DNA from: a virus
Direction: 5' to 3' (one strand)
Virus record (IMG/VR): IMGVR_UViG_3300021197_000746
Span: 1-35,607 of that record
DNA: 35,607 bases
Shown here: positions 14,088 through 21,036 of the stretch, piece after piece
Position numbering within the stretch: position 1 is the stretch's first letter
How the letters are laid out: every line of letters begins with the position of its first letter
Made by a program: the position numbers and the translations under genes
The notes under the pieces: generated by a model
Databases searched by the model: none
Told to the model about the DNA's origin: nothing
The model's input: the letters and a program-made list of their open reading frames with translations, nothing else

Positions 14088-16205
14088 TTAAAATGGTAAG
14101 TCTTCACCGTCTAATACATCGTTAGTAATCTTTTGCTCATTTAAAAACAAACCATGTGTTTGCCTACCTCTTTGATCAGGCAACGGTACATTGTTCACCA
14201 CGCCATCCCCAATCAAGTGATCTATTGCCTCGGTCTTTCGAGCCTGACTACCCGCGACCCCACCCTTCGCAGTAGACAGTCGTTCGTAGTGGGAACGAGA
14301 TTGACCGGGATCTTTTCTAATCAAACGAACCAATGCATCACATAGCTCCTGAAGTTTCTCGTTTGCCTTGGTTTGTTTCACTCTTTCTTTTGAGCTTTTG
14401 CGTTCACCATCTTTAAGAGGCCGAGCGTAAGCGTGGGTGAAGTAAAGTATGTCATCGTAACCCAACACATCCTTATGGTGTTCTGAATTAGATACCAGTG
14501 TGAACGTCAGTTCATTGTAGTCTGTTGGAAACCGAACCTTGGTTGTCTGTAGGATACGATCCTCAGTAATGTCATCCCGGAACATAGTATACACGCCCTG
14601 CGCATCCCCGGTCCATGCACTAGCTCCCCGTGGCGATAACATATCTGATTCACCGGAGCCTAAAGCCTTAGCTGTATGACTTATAATAATAACAGGGAAG
14701 CCATCAAACTTTTCTTTGAGCATTGCCATTACTTTGCCTACCTCACTGTTATCATTCTCCGACTCCACATCGAAAATTGAATTAGCTGTATCTAACAACA
14801 GTAGCGGCAAGGCATGGAAGGTACCACCGTCAGCCATTTCGTTTGGATATGTCCACTCTCGGTATTCGTCTGCCACTTGTGCCACGATGTCAGCCTTGAG
14901 CCTACGAGCTGGAATAACTTTCACTGAATCAAAGTCTTCTTCTCGTGCTCCGGTGTTACCAAACGTGGCTACCGAGTAAATGATACGTTGGACCTGAACC
15001 ACTGACTCGGTAATGATGATTACATTTCTCCGAATGGTAGGTATCAGTTCGTAGTCAACCGGATAGATATGGGCAACACTCAGGGCAAGTGGGATAGCGA
15101 GTGTCGTTTTACCTACACCCGGAGCACCTGCTAGGACGTTGATGCCAGTGCTCATAAAATCGTCCATGATATATTCGAACGATGTGACAGAGTGACTACC
15201 TGATCCCTGATCGTTCTTCAAAGATAACGGATGGATTTCATCAACAGACTTAGGAGTGATACCAACTCTGGAAACCCACCCGTTATCAATCGCACTACGA
15301 AAGATGGACTTAAACGTTATTGAATGGGGTTCATCCAACATATCCCATTTTCGGCGCGAAACTGTAGCATCAAACTTTGGAGACTTCGAGGACCAATCCA
15401 TCCAGACTGAGTATCCGTTTTCCCCATATGGTTTGAGTGCCATTCCCACTTGTACCCAAGTGTTATATTCATCGCTAGAAATATAAGTTAAGGCATCACG
15501 AAGATCATCAAACGTTTGAGCCGTAGCTACTGGTACCCCAGACTTCTCAACCACCTCGTAAGCCTCACTCTTGGCCCGTGTCCTATCGGTAATAAACTTT
15601 GGTAGCTCAGATGGCACCACAGGGTTTACCTTCGCTATGGGCGATTTATTATCGTGCCATCGATACGGACCTAGTTCACCAAGACTTGGAGCAACTACGA
15701 TGTAACCGTTGTGCTTCATGTCTAAGCCAGTGCCTATGCTACTTGGATAGGATGTGTTCTCCTCAGCCCTGAACAATCGATGTTCACCACCTGACTGAGT
15801 GACTGCAACACAATCAGAATACAAGACCCCATGTTGGCTTTCTATTTTTGCAAGGGTTTCATCTCCACCGTTGCGTGGGTCTATATCGAGGGCAACCAAC
15901 CCACTTTGAGCTAGGCTGATACCTATGCCAGCATCAGGATCAGTGGCCCACCAATCGCGTGCAATGTCTGGGTTATTGGTTGCGTCTAGGTGACCTCTTG
16001 GTGCTAGGTTCGCCTGTGGGTGCTTTCCGGGTTTGTGTCCCGGAGCATCATTTGGCAGTCCACAACGGCACGAGCCATCGTCATTAACACCCCAGACAGG
16101 CAACACATACCAGCCTAACTCCTCGATGTATTGCAGAGCATAATCTAATGTAGTGGGTGCTTTTTCAACGACCTCAAAAATATGTTTCTTCGGTGGTCTA
16201 CTCAT
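14088..16205 (-). CDS. Bifunctional primase-polymerase fused to a RepA/RecA-type ATPase
   Basis: A 705-residue replication protein. Residues about 20-200 form an archaeo-eukaryotic primase-polymerase domain: 'CRCGLPNDAPGHKPGKHP' (possible metal ligands C46, C48, H57, H62), catalytic 'LVALDIDPRNGG' (D107, D109) and 'SGGEHRLF' (138-145). A PriCT-2-like segment (about 233-310, 'TFDDLRDALTYI', 'WVQVGMALK') follows. The ATPase domain has Walker A 'GAPGVGKTT' (360-368) and Walker B 'LLLLD' (468-472), then 'IIISHTAKALG'. The tail (640-690) looks like a winged helix. It likely makes primers and unwinds or loads at the fork, working with the B-family polymerase in the divergent operon. It overlaps the helicase stop by 8 bases. 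Confidence 0.9.
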   Translation of the reverse strand: MSRPPKKHIFEVVEKAPTTLDYALQYIEELGWYVLPVWGVNDDGSCRCGLPNDAPGHKPGKHPQANLAPRGHLDATNNPDIARDWWATDPDAGIGISLAQSGLVALDIDPRNGGDETLAKIESQHGVLYSDCVAVTQSGGEHRLFRAEENTSYPSSIGTGLDMKHNGYIVVAPSLGELGPYRWHDNKSPIAKVNPVVPSELPKFITDRTRAKSEAYEVVEKSGVPVATAQTFDDLRDALTYISSDEYNTWVQVGMALKPYGENGYSVWMDWSSKSPKFDATVSRRKWDMLDEPHSITFKSIFRSAIDNGWVSRVGITPKSVDEIHPLSLKNDQGSGSHSVTSFEYIMDDFMSTGINVLAGAPGVGKTTLAIPLALSVAHIYPVDYELIPTIRRNVIIITESVVQVQRIIYSVATFGNTGAREEDFDSVKVIPARRLKADIVAQVADEYREWTYPNEMADGGTFHALPLLLLDTANSIFDVESENDNSEVGKVMAMLKEKFDGFPVIIISHTAKALGSGESDMLSPRGASAWTGDAQGVYTMFRDDITEDRILQTTKVRFPTDYNELTFTLVSNSEHHKDVLGYDDILYFTHAYARPLKDGERKSSKERVKQTKANEKLQELCDALVRLIRKDPGQSRSHYERLSTAKGGVAGSQARKTEAIDHLIGDGVVNNVPLPDQRGRQTHGLFLNEQKITNDVLDGEDLPF

Positions 16206-17841
16206 CCCAAATCTCCTTCACAACATTCCACCACTTATTATTTTTTGGGTTACGTTTGAGTAAAACATAAGACGGCATCCTTGCCTCTTTAATTTGCATA
16301 GAGGCAATCCTCGGATTTGACCACGGTATCCGAGTTATTATTTTTCGTCTACGAAAAAACTCTATCGCTTTTTGTGTCTGTGATAAATTGCCTATGCCAA
16401 TGAATTGTGTAGCATCAATTCGAGCACCGTTGTTGGTAGTACATATATATTTGACAGTTATGTAACTGTTTGCACCTTTCACCCAACCGGAGCAGTCATG
16501 TACTTTTGCTTCGATGACTGAACTATCTGTCACACCCTTCCCAGTTAATGGGTCAATGATTTCCAGAGTTTTCACACCGGGGAACAATCGCCGTTCCTGT
16601 TTGACCCGTGGCTTCACCGGAGTCTCAGCCTGAACATCTTCCTCGGATGTAGCGTTCTTGTAAGTGTCCATCATCTGCACACCACCCAAACGTTGAAAGT
16701 TGCCAACGTAATCAAGCACCAGACAATCATCCTTGCCCTCAGCCAACCGTGTTCCTCGGCCCATGATCTGCACCCATAGACTGCTTGAAAGTGTTGGACG
16801 TAGGCACACGATGCAATCAAGGTGTGGTAAGTCAAATCCGGTAGTGAGCATATCCACCGATACCAAAGCGTTGCACCTACCTGACCTGACAGTCTCAAAA
16901 ATTTGTTCACGTTGGTCTTTTTTGTGGTGACCATAAACCTGACAGGTCTTCCGGTTGGTTAGTTCCCACAGGAATGATGCAAACCGTGTAGCTATTTTTA
17001 CTGACGTACAATAGACAGCAATAAACTTCCGGTCACTAAAATGGTTGAGGGATATAGCTACGGCCTTTAACCAATTGTCATACTCGGCCTGATGCATGAG
17101 GCGGTCCAGTTCTGATTTACTGAAATCACCTTTGCCTGTTATGGGTACTTCATCGAGGTTCAGTTGTAGCTCCTCATGTACCCCAACCAACGGAGCGAGG
17201 TAACCTTGCTCAACCCCTGCCTTTACATCATACCTGAAACAATCTCGATCAAACCACCCACTGCTAGTGCTATCGTGTATGTTGCCATCATTGCTAGTTC
17301 GAACATCGTCTTTCTCCTCAATAAATATTGGTCCGTCATCCATTCTCCATGGCGTAGCTGTAAAGGCTACACGTTGGGCGTTGGGATAACATTTAAAAAT
17401 ACGTTCATACTGTGACTTACCGGATGCCGTCATTGGTACACGATGAGCCTCGTCTATAATTATGACGTCCGGCTCTGGTATCGAAAAGTTATGTATTGTG
17501 TTTCGATAAACGTGGCTCTGGACAGTTTGGATAGTGCCAAACATCACGGGGTCCGTGAAGTCCCATTGCCTCGGTGATCTGACACTTGAACAAACCACAC
17601 CTGCCCTACAGGCGTGACTAAAATTCTTTTCCCATGTGGCATGGTTCTGCTGAGTCAGAGTTACATTGTGGGTTAAAATCCAAACTCTTTTCTTATACGT
17701 TGAACTGAGCTTGGCGGCTAAATCACAAATGACAACTGACTTGCCTGTTCCAGTTGCCATCGTGATACATGGGTTAAACCCTTGCTTGAGGTCTTCGATA
17801 CAGGCTCGTGTCGCTTCAAGCTGATAGTCGCGGAGCCTCAC
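16198..17841 (-). CDS. SF2 DEAH-box DNA helicase
   Basis: A 547-residue superfamily 2 helicase. Motif I 'ATGTGKS' (29-35), Ia 'WILTHNVTLTQQ', motif II 'DEAH' (130-133), motif III 'TATP' (161-164), a C-terminal RecA domain with 'LVSVDMLTTGFDLPHLD' and motif VI 'QIMGRGTR' (358-365). Residues 440-547 are an extra accessory region. The N-terminal Q-motif-like 'RLRDYQLEA' begins immediately, as in phage and RadD/UvsW-like helicases that remodel forks or recombination intermediates. The start is a GTG at 17841-17839 overlapping the upstream stop (GTGA). It sits directly upstream of the primase gene, supporting a replication/recombination role. Confidence 0.9.
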   Translation of the reverse strand: MRLRDYQLEATRACIEDLKQGFNPCITMATGTGKSVVICDLAAKLSSTYKKRVWILTHNVTLTQQNHATWEKNFSHACRAGVVCSSVRSPRQWDFTDPVMFGTIQTVQSHVYRNTIHNFSIPEPDVIIIDEAHRVPMTASGKSQYERIFKCYPNAQRVAFTATPWRMDDGPIFIEEKDDVRTSNDGNIHDSTSSGWFDRDCFRYDVKAGVEQGYLAPLVGVHEELQLNLDEVPITGKGDFSKSELDRLMHQAEYDNWLKAVAISLNHFSDRKFIAVYCTSVKIATRFASFLWELTNRKTCQVYGHHKKDQREQIFETVRSGRCNALVSVDMLTTGFDLPHLDCIVCLRPTLSSSLWVQIMGRGTRLAEGKDDCLVLDYVGNFQRLGGVQMMDTYKNATSEEDVQAETPVKPRVKQERRLFPGVKTLEIIDPLTGKGVTDSSVIEAKVHDCSGWVKGANSYITVKYICTTNNGARIDATQFIGIGNLSQTQKAIEFFRRRKIITRIPWSNPRIASMQIKEARMPSYVLLKRNPKNNKWWNVVKEIWDE

Positions 17842-18032
17842 TCGGTTGACCCATCTCGGAGCGAGGGTATCGGTTTCTTAACTATGGGGTTCTTAAATTC
17901 TTCCCGAAGTTTTCGGGCAAGCTCTAACACTTGCCCTCTACTCTGTGAAGGTACTACGACCTCTACCCTGATAAGGCCACTTGTCTTGGTCTTGGCCCTG
18001 TAACTAGAATTGTAACCAGATTGCTTTTCCAT
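17838..18032 (-). CDS. Small protein, unknown function
   Basis: A 64-residue protein with a disordered polar start (MEKQSGYNSS), a beta-like stretch 'SGLIRVEVVVP', then a helix 'RGQVLELARKLREEFKNP' and a proline-rich tail. The beta-alpha layout recalls ribbon-helix or small nucleic-acid-binding proteins, but no family is recognised. It begins 1 base after the preceding stop and overlaps the helicase start as GTGA, so it is embedded in the leftward early operon and probably translationally coupled to the helicase. Confidence 0.6.
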   Translation of the reverse strand: MEKQSGYNSSYRAKTKTSGLIRVEVVVPSQSRGQVLELARKLREEFKNPIVKKPIPSLRDGSTE

Positions 18033-18353
18033 TTAAAATTCCCTTTTCGCTAGTGCGTGCCATAATGTAGTTCCGTAGTCTTCACCCAACCGTTCTTCCA
18101 ACGCATCGTGGAACTGGTTGCCTGACTCTTGTTTGCTGATTGTTAAATAGTCACTGAGTTCTTCAACGAGGCCATAGTCACCTTTAATCGTCTTCCTCAG
18201 TCCTTCAGCAATTAGATGATCCATAATCTCGTGCCTCGGTATTTTGTAAGCCGAACAGAAGTCATGGATAATGGGTAGAAGGTTGGGGCTGATGTGATTG
18301 AACACATCAGCCTGAACGGTTACTGCCGAGGTAACTTTTGCTGACTTACCCAT
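18033..18353 (-). CDS. Small helical protein, unknown function
   Basis: A 106-residue protein starting MGKSAKVTSAVTV, then a helical region with 'DVFNHISPNLLPIIHDFC', 'KIPRHEIMDHLIAEGLRKTIKGDYGLVEEL' and 'TTLWHALAKREF'. Its 'IPRHEIMDHLIAEGLR' segment resembles a ribbon-helix-helix or short helix-turn-helix arrangement, making it the nearest thing to a DNA-binding candidate among the early genes, but this is weak. I took the ATG at 18353-18351, which overlaps the upstream stop as TAATG; a longer frame would run into the upstream gene. It lies second under the operator-bearing promoter at 18705-18733. Confidence 0.65.
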   Translation of the reverse strand: MGKSAKVTSAVTVQADVFNHISPNLLPIIHDFCSAYKIPRHEIMDHLIAEGLRKTIKGDYGLVEELSDYLTISKQESGNQFHDALEERLGEDYGTTLWHALAKREF

Positions 18354-18667
18354 TATGCAGCTCCCTTCAATGCTAGAGTGGTTGAAGCTGCGTAAGACTT
18401 GAGACACACCGTGGTGATTTCTTTCTCAGTGGTGTGAGCCTGAAGAAACTGCCGTGACACTTTTGCCTTGAGGGCTGCAACATCCACATTTTTACGAGTG
18501 TGTGTGCGAACCTGAACCGTGCAACCGTGACCAGCAACATCAAAGTTCTTACCATAACTTTTGAGTTGAGCGTGGATCTCTTTCTTGCGTGCAGTAAGAG
18601 ATGCAATTTTAGCTTCGATGGCTACGAGGTCTTGAACAGTTTGGTAGTGGTTGATGAAAGTTTCCAT
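18353..18667 (-). CDS. Small protein with coiled-coil N-terminus, first gene of a leftward early operon
   Basis: A 104-residue protein. Residues 1-40 form a helix ('VQDLVAIEAKIASLTARKKEIHAQLKSYG') of coiled-coil type. They are followed by 'HGCTVQVRTHTRKNVDVAALKAKV', similar in feel to small phage proteins that pair a helix with a beta hairpin; no function is known to me. It is the first gene after the promoter at 18705-18733 and uses the conserved ACGGAG leader ribosome site (ACGGAGATAACGAC then ATG). It couples to the next gene by TAATG. Confidence 0.68.
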   Translation of the reverse strand: METFINHYQTVQDLVAIEAKIASLTARKKEIHAQLKSYGKNFDVAGHGCTVQVRTHTRKNVDVAALKAKVSRQFLQAHTTEKEITTVCLKSYAASTTLALKGAA

Positions 18668-18704
18668 GTCGTTATCTCCGTTTTAAGTTCTAAGTTATAC
18701 AAGT

Positions 18705-18733
18705 GTTATACCATCTACTCCGGAAAGGGTCAA
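18705..18733 (-). promoter_or_regulatory. Leftward early promoter A with half operator
   Basis: On the minus strand: TTGACC (18733-18728), a 17-base spacer CTTTCCGGAGTAGATGG, then TATAAC (18710-18705) with an extended TG. The spacer carries the half-site CCGGAGTA of the palindrome TACTCCGGAGTA; the other half is altered to CTTT. The leader then reads AACTTAGAACTTAAAACGGAG before the ATG at 18667. It drives the gene block from 18667 leftwards, probably through the helicase and primase. Confidence 0.82.
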
Positions 18734-18737
18734 CACT

Positions 18738-18758
18738 AAAAAAGGGGCCGAAGCCCCT
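18738..18758 (-). terminator. Rho-independent terminator (leftward)
   Basis: On the minus strand AGGGGC (18758-18753), loop TTCG, GCCCCT (18748-18743), then a T run (18743-18738). The six-pair GC-rich stem with a UUCG tetraloop and T tract is a textbook intrinsic terminator. It ends the transcript of the 122-residue gene just upstream, only 4 bases before the -35 of promoter A, insulating that promoter's operon. Confidence 0.88.
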
Positions 18759-18763
18759 CTTTG

Positions 18764-19132
18764 TTAAAAATTGTAGTCATAGTGTTTTCTGGGTATATCC
18801 GAAAGACAATGTTTACCCCGTGGCCCCTTCCAGACACCGTTTTTGTGTCTGCGAATTTTGAAGACCGTGTTCTTTGGGTTAGAAGAAATTTCCCACTTTT
18901 GTCCCTGTTCATTATTGGTTGCAATAAAGGAAAACCCACCCTTTACCCAACCAAGGTCTTCAGGTGTATGAAGCTGTTCTGCATCCATGTATCGTATTTC
19001 TAAACACTTGTCGCTGACCACCCTCACAATTTCACAAGGCTCTATGTCTGACCAACCGTGGAAGTTAGCAAACCCACATTCTTGACCTTTAAAATCTGGG
19101 TGGGTTTCGTTGGGATCTACAAATTTAATCAT
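18764..19132 (-). CDS. Conserved small phage protein, unknown function
   Basis: A 122-residue soluble protein with no membrane segments. It begins MIKFVDPNETHPDF and has 'CEIVRVVSDKCLEIRYMDAEQL', 'GWVKGGFSFIATN' and a charged C-terminus 'FKIRRHKNGVWKG' ending 'IPRKHYDYNF'. The C-terminal FKIRRHKxGxW and YDYNF text is familiar from small phage proteins of unknown role. The leader TTAGAACGGAGAACTTGAA then ATG is a copy of the genome's conserved leader, but I see no -10/-35 directly in front. It may therefore be read from promoter B. It is followed at once by the terminator at 18738-18758. Confidence 0.7.
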   Translation of the reverse strand: MIKFVDPNETHPDFKGQECGFANFHGWSDIEPCEIVRVVSDKCLEIRYMDAEQLHTPEDLGWVKGGFSFIATNNEQGQKWEISSNPKNTVFKIRRHKNGVWKGPRGKHCLSDIPRKHYDYNF

Positions 19133-19147
19133 TTCAAGTTCTCCGTT

Positions 19148-19402
19148 CTAATATTCTTTTTTGTGGCCTAGTTCCTCATTGGAACGATAGCCCTCGTAAT
19201 ATTCATTCACCTCAAAGTTGGTCATATCAACTCGGAGCACCGTGGTACATTTCCCGTCTTCCCACACGTTGTAGTGTGGGCTAAACGGTCTGTCGTAATA
19301 GCTATCGGCACTGCCTCTATCGTAAGGTGAACCGTAACCTCTTGGATGGTTCCAAGTTCTTTTGTAGTTCCGGATCAATAGAGCTTTTTTATCGTCACTC
19401 AT
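19148..19402 (-). CDS. Small tyrosine-rich protein, unknown function
   Basis: An 84-residue protein beginning MSDDKKALLIRNYKRTW, rich in Y, R, G and P ('HPRGYGSPYDRGSADSYYDR'), with a C-terminal 'LRVDMTNFEVNEYYEGYRS'. No domain is recognised. The ATG at 19402-19400 follows AGGAG by 8 bases; an in-frame GTG 9 bases upstream is less likely. It overlaps the previous gene's end by 8 bases and is probably the second gene under promoter B. Confidence 0.62.
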   Translation of the reverse strand: MSDDKKALLIRNYKRTWNHPRGYGSPYDRGSADSYYDRPFSPHYNVWEDGKCTTVLRVDMTNFEVNEYYEGYRSNEELGHKKEY

Positions 19403-19631
19403 ACCGAGCACTCCTAGTTAATTGGTTGAACCGGATAGTCGGTAGCTTCGCCCTGTTACCCATCGAGTCACAGACATAAGTCCACTTTCGACTGACCTTG
19501 GCCCAGACTGTTCGGTAACCTGAACCAACACGGGGGATCTCATCTTGAAGTTGAAGGGTCATCTTGACCGCATCTTTCAAAGCCTTTGGGGGCTTTTTGC
19601 TGAAAGGGTGTTTTGGCATTTTGAATTTCAT
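19395..19631 (-). CDS. Small basic protein, unknown function, first gene after promoter B
   Basis: A 78-residue basic protein beginning MKFKMPKHPFSKKPPKAL, then 'AVKMTLQLQDEIPRVGSGYRTVWAKVSRKW' and a basic tail 'IRFNQLTRSARYE'. The start is fixed by the conserved leader (ACGGAGAACGAAT then ATG) directly downstream of promoter B; an upstream in-frame ATG at 19712 would start before the promoter and can be dismissed. Positive charge suggests nucleic-acid or membrane contact, which is inference. I do not recognise a family. Confidence 0.65.
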   Translation of the reverse strand: MKFKMPKHPFSKKPPKALKDAVKMTLQLQDEIPRVGSGYRTVWAKVSRKWTYVCDSMGNRAKLPTIRFNQLTRSARYE

Positions 19632-19659
19632 ATTCGTTCTCCGTTCTAAGTTATTACTA

Positions 19660-19688
19660 TTTATACCATTACTCCGGAGTAGAGTCAA
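19660..19688 (-). promoter_or_regulatory. Leftward early promoter B with complete palindromic operator
   Basis: On the minus strand: TTGACT (19688-19683), 17-base spacer CTACTCCGGAGTAATGG, TATAAA (19665-19660), extended TG. The spacer contains the perfect 12-base palindrome TACTCCGGAGTA (19681-19670), a classic placement for a repressor site. The upstream gene's last codons (D-S-T-P-E-stop) are written through the operator. A leader AACTTAGAACGGAG follows before the ATG at 19631. Confidence 0.88.
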
Positions 19689-19983
19689 ACGTATAGTCAC
19701 CCAGATTAACAACTTTTAATTTTGCTACCTGTTTGTTTGACCCTAAACTCCGGACCGTTCGGATCACACCGTCTATGGTGTAGTCACCGTTAATAAAATT
19801 TTTGACGGTCTGTATCAGGTTACCTTTATCTCCGATGGTCAACTCTTGGACCACGGAGTCGAGTGGCATCCCCAACTCCAATGCCTCGGCCCGTGCCTCG
19901 GCAATCGTGTCAAACCACTGGGTGTCATTCTTCATGTCAAACCTACTCCGCATTTTGTTTTCGATTACCCTATACATTCTCAT
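19669..19983 (-). CDS. Small protein, unknown function, 3' end doubles as operator
   Basis: A 104-residue protein beginning MRMYRVIENKMRSRF. A helical 'TIAEARAEALELGMPLDSVVQELTIGDKG' follows, then a mixed 'IQTVKNFINGDYTIDGVIRTVRSLG' and 'VAKLKVVNLGDYTFDSTPE'. The early text resembles small phage proteins with an 'A.A..EA..L' helix and a beta C-terminus. The start is supported by GGGAG 8 bases upstream of the ATG at 19983. Its terminal codons GAC TCT ACT CCG GAG TAA lie on top of the promoter B -35 and operator, so its 3' end is constrained by DNA signals. Confidence 0.65.
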   Translation of the reverse strand: MRMYRVIENKMRSRFDMKNDTQWFDTIAEARAEALELGMPLDSVVQELTIGDKGNLIQTVKNFINGDYTIDGVIRTVRSLGSNKQVAKLKVVNLGDYTFDSTPE

Positions 19984-20167
19984 TTTTTGACTCCCAAATT
20001 GCTTCAACGGTTTCCCCACAATGAACCATCTCTTCGGTTATATCTCTGTCTACAATAAACCCATTGGCTCGATCCAACTGATAACACTCAGCTACAACCT
20101 CTTGTGTTTTGATTTGCAACCCATGCCAACGGTCAGCTACACTGTTTCTTTCTATTCGATAACTCAT
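19970..20167 (-). CDS. Small protein, unknown function
   Basis: A 65-residue protein beginning MSYRIERNSVADRWHG, with 'EVVAECYQLDRANGFIVDRDI' and an acidic tail ending 'ESKNENV'. No recognisable domain or membrane segment. Its start overlaps the SprT-like gene's stop (20164-20167), so it is translated in the same message from promoter C. It overlaps the next gene's start by 14 bases. Confidence 0.6.
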   Translation of the reverse strand: MSYRIERNSVADRWHGLQIKTQEVVAECYQLDRANGFIVDRDITEEMVHCGETVEAIWESKNENV

Positions 20168-20661
20168 GCTGCAATCCTCGCTACGTTTTTGTTGACTAAT
20201 TCTCTTCGAAGAATCCGGTAAATCTTTTGCCAGTTCTTTCCGTGAGGTGTGTTGTCACCGTCACGCAACCACCGTGTATAGATGAAGTAGTTGTAGTGGA
20301 TGAGGTGTGCTACCTCATGGGCAACGATAAGCATCAGAGCGTCCTCTGGGGTTGCAAACGTACCTTCCCCAATAATCGGATCGTTTTTAATTCGGGCGTA
20401 CTCATGTTGAAAAGTTCTACCCTTGCGATATTGACTTACATCAATACACATATAATTTTTACCGCCAGATGAACTTTGACCTCGACACTTAACTTTAAGG
20501 TATAGCTTATCCCAAACTTTTGAGACAGTCAGTTTCTCAGAGTTTGGCCCCGTGATTTCCCATTTGGATTTCACGATCTCTTTCAGGCATTGTCTAGTAA
20601 GACGCTTCACCAAGTCGCGCTCGGCAGTGGTGACGTTTTTGGACTTTCTGATAATTCCCAT
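20164..20661 (-). CDS. SprT-like zinc metallopeptidase
   Basis: A 165-residue protein with the zincin signature 'VAHEVAHLIHYN' (HExxH at 115-119) and a third ligand candidate 'HGKNW' (His140), followed by a basic helical tail. SprT/SprT-like proteins are related to Spartan/Wss1 DNA-protein-crosslink proteases. Phage copies are common near replication genes, but their substrates are not established. The N-terminal 40 residues are helical, and the beta region 'LYLKVKCRGQ' is consistent with the SprT fold. It is the first leftward gene at the divergent control region, and the leader ACGGAGGCCCGC then ATG provides the ribosome site. Confidence 0.84.
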   Translation of the reverse strand: MGIIRKSKNVTTAERDLVKRLTRQCLKEIVKSKWEITGPNSEKLTVSKVWDKLYLKVKCRGQSSSGGKNYMCIDVSQYRKGRTFQHEYARIKNDPIIGEGTFATPEDALMLIVAHEVAHLIHYNYFIYTRWLRDGDNTPHGKNWQKIYRILRRELVNKNVARIAA

Positions 20662-20701
20662 GCGGGCCTCCGTTACAGTTATAAGTTATCGTTATTCTTA
20701 T

Positions 20702-20730
20702 AGTATTACATTTTCCGGAGTAGGTGTCAA
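20702..20730 (-). promoter_or_regulatory. Leftward early promoter C with half operator
   Basis: On the minus strand: TTGACA (20730-20725), 17-base spacer CCTACTCCGGAAAATGT, AATACT (20707-20702) with extended TG. The spacer retains CTACTCCGGA, one half of the shared palindrome; the other half is lost. A TAATAC at 16-base spacing is an alternative -10. It drives the SprT-like gene and the block behind it, divergent from the rightward replication promoter. Confidence 0.8.
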
Positions 20731-20754
20731 TAGCTGCGTTAAGTCATTGATTTT

Positions 20755-20807
20755 AAACACTTTTTTTGGGCCCAAAAATAGGTGTTGACAATAAATGCAA
20801 AGTGTTT
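20755..20807. promoter_or_regulatory. Nested palindromes in the divergent control region
   Basis: A 16-base perfect palindrome TTTTTGGGCCCAAAAA (20763-20778) lies 6 bases upstream of the rightward -35. It is flanked by a 9-base inverted repeat: AAACACTTT (20755-20763) and AAAGTGTTT (20799-20807). The right arm falls in the promoter spacer. Placement between two divergent promoters suggests an operator or looping site. It is different in sequence from the TACTCCGGAGTA operators. Confidence 0.6.
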
Positions 20808-20814
20808 CTATTTT
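20785..20814 (+). promoter_or_regulatory. Rightward promoter for the polymerase/recombination operon
   Basis: TTGACA (20785-20790) is a perfect -35, followed by an 18-base spacer and TATTTT (20809-20814). The next gene starts at 20851, leaving a leader of about 30 bases. No TACTCCGGAGTA site is present, so this promoter is probably controlled differently from the four leftward ones. Confidence 0.75.
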
Positions 20815-20850
20815 TACTGAGGGTTTTATCCCAATAACTGAGAACTAAAA

Positions 20851-21036
20851 ATGAATAATATGTATGCAACGATTTTCATATCTTTGATGTTGGTTTTGGT
20901 TTATCTAACCATCAACTCATATTTTTTTGAGCAAGATCAGGATTTCCTCAAATGGGAGTTAAAACACTATTGTTATATGGTGGACCAAAAAGCGTGGCCT
21001 GATTACAAAGACCTAGCTTCGGAGTGCAATAGATGA
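20851..21036 (+). CDS. Small single-pass membrane protein
   Basis: A 61-residue protein with an N-terminal transmembrane helix (about residues 4-25, 'YATIFISLMLVLVYLTINSYFF'). A polar cytoplasmic or periplasmic tail follows with 'FLKWELKHYCYMV' and 'WPDYKDLASECNR'. It is the first gene of the rightward operon, so it is made earliest; small membrane proteins in this position may act on the host, but no role is known. The ribosome site is weak (GAGAACTAAAA before the ATG). Its stop overlaps the polymerase start as ATGA. Confidence 0.6.
   Translation: MNNMYATIFISLMLVLVYLTINSYFFEQDQDFLKWELKHYCYMVDQKAWPDYKDLASECNR

Noticed and set aside
19746-19757. A fifth ACTCCGGA operator copy
   Set aside because: It lies inside a coding region without -35/-10 boxes at the right spacing and only half of the palindrome; treated as chance.
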